Assembly: GCA_023428655.1 (NCBI GenBank) | Contig: JAEYXC010000075.1 | Span: 1-17,776, forward strand | Direction: 5' to 3' | DNA: 17,776 bases | Origin: Bacillota bacterium | Lineage (GTDB): Bacteria; Bacillota; Clostridia; Lachnospirales; Lachnospiraceae | Shown here: positions 14,137 through 17,776 of the stretch, piece after piece | Layout: each line of letters begins with the position of its first letter | How positions within the stretch are numbered: position 1 is the first letter of the stretch | Program-made: the position numbers and the translations under genes | Notes under the pieces: model-generated | Seen by the model: only the letters and a program-made list of their open reading frames with translations | Databases searched by the model: none | What the model was told of the DNA's origin: nothing

Positions 14137-14186
14137 ACACACCCACTTCCGTTCAGATTTATCTGATTACGAAATCATGGGTGTGT
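14137..14186. terminator. Bidirectional intrinsic terminator
   Basis: 14137-14145 (ACACACCCA) pairs perfectly with 14178-14186 (TGGGTGTGT). Inside it a further stem (TCAGAT with ATCTGA, about 14153-14166) extends the hairpin. A T-rich run follows on the plus side (TTTTCATTTTATTT) and AATTTTTA follows when read on the minus strand. It lies between the convergent Veg-family gene and the minus-strand peptide cluster and can end both. Confidence 0.75.
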
Positions 14187-14272
14187 TTTCATTTTATTTA
14201 GTTTTGTTGTTTCCTGCCTCTCTCAATCTGCCGCCGGCCCCAATATTAATTAACTTATTCCATACTAGGTTA

Positions 14273-14857
14273 CTACACGAGGAGTTCTGTGGTTTTCTGA
14301 TAAATAAATTCAACTAAATAACTTTCCATCATATATCCAATCTTAAACTCGTATGATATTTCACTACATAAAAGGTAATTACTTTCACCATATTCAAATT
14401 CATGATAAAATAAAATATCACAGGAAACACTTGGTATTATACTGTTAGCGTCGCCTAAGCCAATAATGATTAAATCTACTTCATACTTTGATGCAATATA
14501 AACGAGCGTATCGTTACATAATTCTTCAGCAACAATATGATATGATGTGTCTAGCACATGACTTTCATCAATTAGTATCAATAACGTATTATAACCACTC
14601 CGATTGAACCTTTCCTTCAGAGAACAAAGAAGTTTATCATGAATATTTTCGACTATTACCATTATACATGGAATCTCAATTGGTTTTATTTTTTTGTCCT
14701 CATTATTATTAATCAGTACATTAGGATAATACAAGGGGTCATAGTCTTCAAGCTTTTTAAAGCTTCTATCATTTAGAATAATTTTAATATTTTCAACATC
14801 TCTATATCCAAATTCAATCATTATCAGATAGACTTTCGCTGTTATCAATGGCGCTGC
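14273..14857 (-). pseudogene. C-terminal half of the interrupted S8 protease (tail of the catalytic domain plus an extra alpha/beta domain)
   Basis: In the same frame as 14858-15415 and separated from it by a single TAA, this stretch begins A-A-P-L-I-T-A-K, the residues that normally follow the catalytic serine in subtilisins (GTSxAAP). A helix and about 40 residues then complete the subtilase domain. The remaining ~140 residues form an alternating strand/helix domain (IPCIMVIVENIHDKLLCSLKE; YEVDLIIIGLGD; CDILFYHEF) that looks nucleotide-binding-like but has no Walker A loop. As a separate ORF it would have to start at TTG 14848 or ATG 14821, neither with a ribosome binding site. I therefore read it as the disconnected end of one protease gene of 381 codons. 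I do not recognise the terminal domain. Confidence 0.6.
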
Positions 14858-15415
14858 TTAACTATTACACGGATATGTTCTCTTGTAGTCAATAGTATGC
14901 ACAGAACTTGCAACAACATTTACGCCTTCTATACAATTAGGATTCATAAAATACATTTCATCCTTTAATAATTGATCCGTTTTGACACCGATAACATTTT
15001 GAAAAGACGCAGGATATGTTACTATATTTTTATTACTAAGGGCTGCAACCATAATAATTCCATGTTGGTATGCATTTTTTACGTATTCAAAAAGACTTGA
15101 ATAATCATAGCTTTGAGTAGAACCAAAACTTATGTTAATTAATGAAATGCCGTGCTGTACACACCACTCAAGGGCTTTCTTAAATTGATTTACAAAACCT
15201 CTCTTTGTGTTTGTTTGCAATATTTTTATACTTCCTATTGAAGCATCCGGTACATATTTTCTAATAATCATCGCGCATATCGTACCATGGGTATTATCTT
15301 GCGCCTTATCGGAATATTCAGTAATTCTGCAATTATTATCGATCTCTATGTTAAATTCTAATTTTTCAATTTTTCCATTTGAAATTCCATCATCAATAAC
15401 GGCAATTTTTAACAT
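14858..15415 (-). CDS. Subtilisin-like (S8) serine protease, truncated after its catalytic serine by a nonsense codon
   Basis: 185 aa before TAA (14858-14860). Subtilase landmarks are in order: Asp in AVIDDGI (D8), His in NTHGTICAMI (H43), the central SLINISFGS (about 91-99), the oxyanion-hole region VAALSNKN with N128 followed by YPASFQNVIGV, and finally Y-P-C-N-S with S185 as the predicted nucleophile. The next codon is TAA and the frame then resumes A-A-P, so exactly the residue after the serine is lost. No signal peptide is present, so the enzyme would act inside the cell, for example to remove leader peptides before export. The ATG overlaps the exporter stop by 7 bp (translational coupling). 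Probably an inactivated gene, unless there is a base error or suppression. Confidence 0.75.
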   Translation of the reverse strand: MLKIAVIDDGISNGKIEKLEFNIEIDNNCRITEYSDKAQDNTHGTICAMIIRKYVPDASIGSIKILQTNTKRGFVNQFKKALEWCVQHGISLINISFGSTQSYDYSSLFEYVKNAYQHGIIMVAALSNKNIVTYPASFQNVIGVKTDQLLKDEMYFMNPNCIEGVNVVASSVHTIDYKRTYPCNS

Positions 15416-17193
15416 TTTTCTTTATACCTCTCAGCTTGGTAACGAAATAATGCCGCGTATCTTCCGTTCTTTTTTATTAATTCTGAATGTGATCCTTGCT
15501 CAATTAACTCACCGCTTTCAATAACTATAATTCGTTCAGTAATCATAACATTTGATAATCTATGGGATATCAATATGACTCCTTTATTCATGCATAGTTC
15601 AAGCATTTTATTAAATAGCTTATACTCAGATTCGGGATCTAGTGCAGAAGAAGGTTCATCAAGAATTATGATTTCTGCGTCTCTATAAAATGTCCTTCCC
15701 AGTGCAATTTTCTGATTATCCCCACCAGATAATACTTTACCATCCATTTCAAATTCTTTACTTATATAGCTATCCAGGCCTTTTTCCCAATCTTTATATA
15801 TTACATCAATACCACTTTTTTGACATGCTTCTATAACTTTATTATCATTAGTGGGCGTATTGATATCTGAAAGGGCAATATTGTCCCTCAGTGTGAAAGC
15901 ATAATTAGAATAATCCTGAAACATCACGCTAAAAAATCGTCTAATCGATGCTTGAGTAAATCGCTTAATATCAATACCTTTAAACAGGATATGACCTTCT
16001 GTAACATCATAAAATCTCAACAATAATTTAACAAGCGTGGTTTTTCCAGCTCCATTAATTCCCACAAGCGCTACTCGTTCTCTTGCTTTTATCTCAAAAC
16101 TCATATTTTTGATGGTAGCATTTTCATTACCTGGATATATAAACGATACATTACAAAAACGAATGTTATCAATCGATTGCAACTCTAAATCACCTGAATT
16201 TTCAAAACTACTCGTCCATCCACTAAAATCTCTAAAATCTCTTATTCTTATTTTGTTTTCAGAAATATTAGAAAGTGAAAGAATGATCAAAAATATACTG
16301 GCTACTAATTGTCCAATAATTCCGGAATTAAAACTAAAGTCTCCTATAATACTATTACCGTAAATAATAGCTTTACCCACTTGAAGAAGTATAAAGACAG
16401 TTAGCAATTGGGGGACTATTGATATTGACATTGTAATAAGAGACCATTTCTTAATGATCATATTCTTCTTTGAAAACCATGATTCCCAAAGACTTTTATA
16501 AATTGTAACTAAATAATCAGCAATCCCGAATATTCTTATCTCTTTTGCATGAATTCTTTGAGTAACCAAGCTTGCAATGTATTCGTATTTTCTTTCATGT
16601 CCTATATTCCTGATCTGCCAGTCATATAGCTTTCTAATATAGATTTGATCACAGATTGCAATTGGCAAATATGACAATACAATAGCGAATGAATAGAACG
16701 AGTTATAGTGAACCAGTATAGCAAATGTAGCAATAAAAGTAAATATTTGGCCAATACAATCAACTAAATTCCAAACAATTTGGTTGATTGCATTTGAATT
16801 TACCCTTAGTAATTTCATCTTATCATAATAATTAGGGGAATCAAAATATTTAAGATCCATTTTAGAAGATTTATTTATTATAATAAGGTTTAGGTGGTTG
16901 CTTAACTTTTCATCATGAATCTTCTTAATATATTCATTTAATTTTGATGTCCATTGATTTAATACATGTATAATTAAATATATTATTATAAATGCAATAA
17001 ATTTCCTCATTAAATAATTGTCTTCTTCACCACTGGCTAAGACATCCAGAATTAGTTTCAGTATATAAACGGAGACAATTGGCAAAAGAGCTTTTATAAT
17101 TTGTAATAATATTCTTATAATTGTATAAAATATTGATGTTTTAAATGAAATGCATAAGCAATATAAAACATCGCTAAAAAAATCTTTAATCAT
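15409..17193 (-). CDS. ABC exporter, fused transmembrane and ATPase domains
   Basis: 594 aa. About six hydrophobic segments lie in residues 20-310 (around 20-48, 63-80, 145-160, 165-182, 253-278 and 289-310), followed by an ATPase domain: Walker A GINGAGKTT (378-386), Q-loop FQDY with Q426, signature LSGGDNQK (488-495; canonical LSGGQ reads D), Walker B IIILDEP (508-514) and H-loop ILISHRL with H544. This is the half-transporter layout used for export of peptides, lipids and drugs; it would dimerise in the membrane. It lacks the N-terminal C39 peptidase that many bacteriocin exporters carry, which leaves the leader-cutting role to the neighbouring S8 protease. An AGGTGA SD overlaps the stop of the upstream acyl-carrier-like gene, only 6 bp away, so the genes are coupled. 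Cargo unknown. Confidence 0.88.
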   Translation of the reverse strand: MIKDFFSDVLYCLCISFKTSIFYTIIRILLQIIKALLPIVSVYILKLILDVLASGEEDNYLMRKFIAFIIIYLIIHVLNQWTSKLNEYIKKIHDEKLSNHLNLIIINKSSKMDLKYFDSPNYYDKMKLLRVNSNAINQIVWNLVDCIGQIFTFIATFAILVHYNSFYSFAIVLSYLPIAICDQIYIRKLYDWQIRNIGHERKYEYIASLVTQRIHAKEIRIFGIADYLVTIYKSLWESWFSKKNMIIKKWSLITMSISIVPQLLTVFILLQVGKAIIYGNSIIGDFSFNSGIIGQLVASIFLIILSLSNISENKIRIRDFRDFSGWTSSFENSGDLELQSIDNIRFCNVSFIYPGNENATIKNMSFEIKARERVALVGINGAGKTTLVKLLLRFYDVTEGHILFKGIDIKRFTQASIRRFFSVMFQDYSNYAFTLRDNIALSDINTPTNDNKVIEACQKSGIDVIYKDWEKGLDSYISKEFEMDGKVLSGGDNQKIALGRTFYRDAEIIILDEPSSALDPESEYKLFNKMLELCMNKGVILISHRLSNVMITERIIVIESGELIEQGSHSELIKKNGRYAALFRYQAERYKEKC

Positions 17194-17199
17194 GGTCTA

Positions 17200-17481
17200 T
17201 CACCTACAGCAAGCAGTCAAATCATTTTGATTAGTTATTATGTATTTTGTAAAACTGCTAATTGTTTTTATACCTGGATTTAGAAGATAAGTCTCAGGAA
17301 TAGTAATTTGGAATTCTCTTTCTATTTCCATTAAGAGATATGCCAACTCATATGGTTTTATACTGAAGTGATGGCTGAAAAAATTTTTTAATTCTATTTG
17401 GTCCAGTTTTTCATCAAATTTAAATGCGAGTTTATCTTTCATAATTGATATAATTTTGTTATTTATCATCTGTTCATTCAT
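17200..17481 (-). CDS. Acyl-carrier-related protein of a peptide maturation system, without phosphopantetheine serine
   Basis: 93 aa. Residues 40-64 (ending YELAYLLMEIEREFQITIPET) match the helix II-III region of acyl carrier proteins, where the consensus is D-S-L...ELVMALEEEFDIEIPDE. At the position of the phosphopantetheine serine there is P43 (IKPYEL), so the usual prosthetic group cannot attach. This is the profile I remember for the clostridial 'peptide maturation system acyl carrier-related protein' family, found with the CLI_3235 class of bacteriocin-like peptides. The protein ends in Ala-Cys-Cys-Arg, an unusual tail. ATG 17481 is chosen over 17499 because GAGGAGG (about 17491-17497) lies 9 bases upstream. 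It sits in a tight operon with the exporter and protease. Its role may be as a structural adaptor in peptide handling. Confidence 0.65.
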   Translation of the reverse strand: MNEQMINNKIISIMKDKLAFKFDEKLDQIELKNFFSHHFSIKPYELAYLLMEIEREFQITIPETYLLNPGIKTISSFTKYIITNQNDLTACCR

Positions 17482-17507
17482 CGTTCGATACCTCCTCATC
17501 CATTTTA

Positions 17508-17776
17508 TTAAACTGTGAAGTATTCAACATTTGATAACTCATTAATAATTAAATCAGTTAAAGACTCCATATCTTTTTCGTTAAATTCATTAAATATTGG
17601 AATATTTTGATTTACTCTTTGTATTGTATTAATATATTTTTCAACCATTTGATAATCTAATATTTCATAAAATATCTTGTCTGGGAATTCTTGTACATTA
17701 TAATTTATTTTTGTATTTGTCAAAACAACGCAATTAATACCATGTCCAAAACGATGGGTAAAGTGAATATTCATTT
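17508..17776 (-). CDS. C-terminal part of an unidentified protein (partial at window edge)
   Basis: At least 88 residues are readable. An ATG at 17772-17774 is present, but only two bases lie beyond it, so whether this is the true start cannot be told; I treat the gene as running off the edge. The visible part has HRFGHGINCVVLTN, NVQEFPDKIFYEIL and a helical end (EKDMESLTDLIINEL). It ends 26 bp before the acyl-carrier-like gene on the same strand. By position it could be the end of the partner maturation protein (the family I recall as TIGR04066) or of a radical SAM enzyme, but no motif proves either. Confidence 0.5.
   Translation of the reverse strand, partial: MNIHFTHRFGHGINCVVLTNTKINYNVQEFPDKIFYEILDYQMVEKYINTIQRVNQNIPIFNEFNEKDMESLTDLIINELSNVEYFTV

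Noticed and set aside
14821..14848. Independent start codon for the downstream half of the S8 protease
   Set aside because: TTG 14848 and ATG 14821 have no SD, and the frame continues exactly from the upstream protease across a single TAA.
14858..14860. Recoded stop (selenocysteine or pyrrolysine) in the protease
   Set aside because: The codon is TAA, which neither system uses, and no recoding element is visible.
1..17776. CRISPR arrays, tRNA or rRNA genes, insertion sequences
   Set aside because: No regularly spaced repeats, cloverleaf-like or rRNA-like sequence, or transposase frames were seen.

Overview
The window looks like a chromosomal segment of a low-GC Gram-positive anaerobe, most likely a Lachnospiraceae/Clostridium-type Firmicute. 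The grounds are strong AGGAGG-type ribosome binding sites, sigma-A style promoters, a Veg-family gene, several AraC regulators, a short DUF4118-type KdpD kinase and a moderate base composition that turns very AT-rich after about 14.2 kb. This assignment is inferred from gene content; no rRNA is present.

Layout. 1-800 (minus): the start of an azlC-type amino-acid exporter gene, preceded by an unrecognised 134-aa gene. 888-3601: a truncated KdpD-like sensor kinase and a KdpE-like regulator (plus, 4-bp overlap), facing a small membrane-anchored TrkA-N-like protein (minus); together they suggest a potassium or ionic-stress module. 3718-5601 (minus): an AraC regulator and an unrecognised gene that appears frameshifted near its 3' end. 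5859-8582 (plus): clpB, whose strong Shine-Dalgarno is separated from its start by a 12-bp-stem hairpin and a 19-codon leader frame. 8744-11867 (minus): Gfo/Idh/MocA oxidoreductase, ThuA-like protein and a second oxidoreductase, with a divergent AraC regulator at 12016; this resembles a sugar oxidation (keto-sugar) module with its own regulator. 12894-14000 (plus): a PrcB-like lipoprotein and a Veg-family gene. About 14.0-14.2 kb holds AT-rich inverted repeats and a bidirectional terminator.

14273-17776 (minus) is a distinct AT-rich gene cluster: the end of an unidentified protein, an acyl-carrier-like protein without the phosphopantetheine serine, an ABC exporter without a C39 peptidase domain, and a subtilisin-like (S8) protease with a C-terminal extension. 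From memory this matches the gene set of the clostridial CLI_3235-class ribosomal peptide maturation systems (acyl-carrier-related protein, exporter and S8 peptidase). The precursor and radical SAM gene would lie beyond the right edge. The protease reading frame is broken by one TAA directly after the codon for the predicted catalytic serine (N-S-stop-A-A-P), so this copy is probably inactivated unless the base call is wrong or the stop is suppressed.
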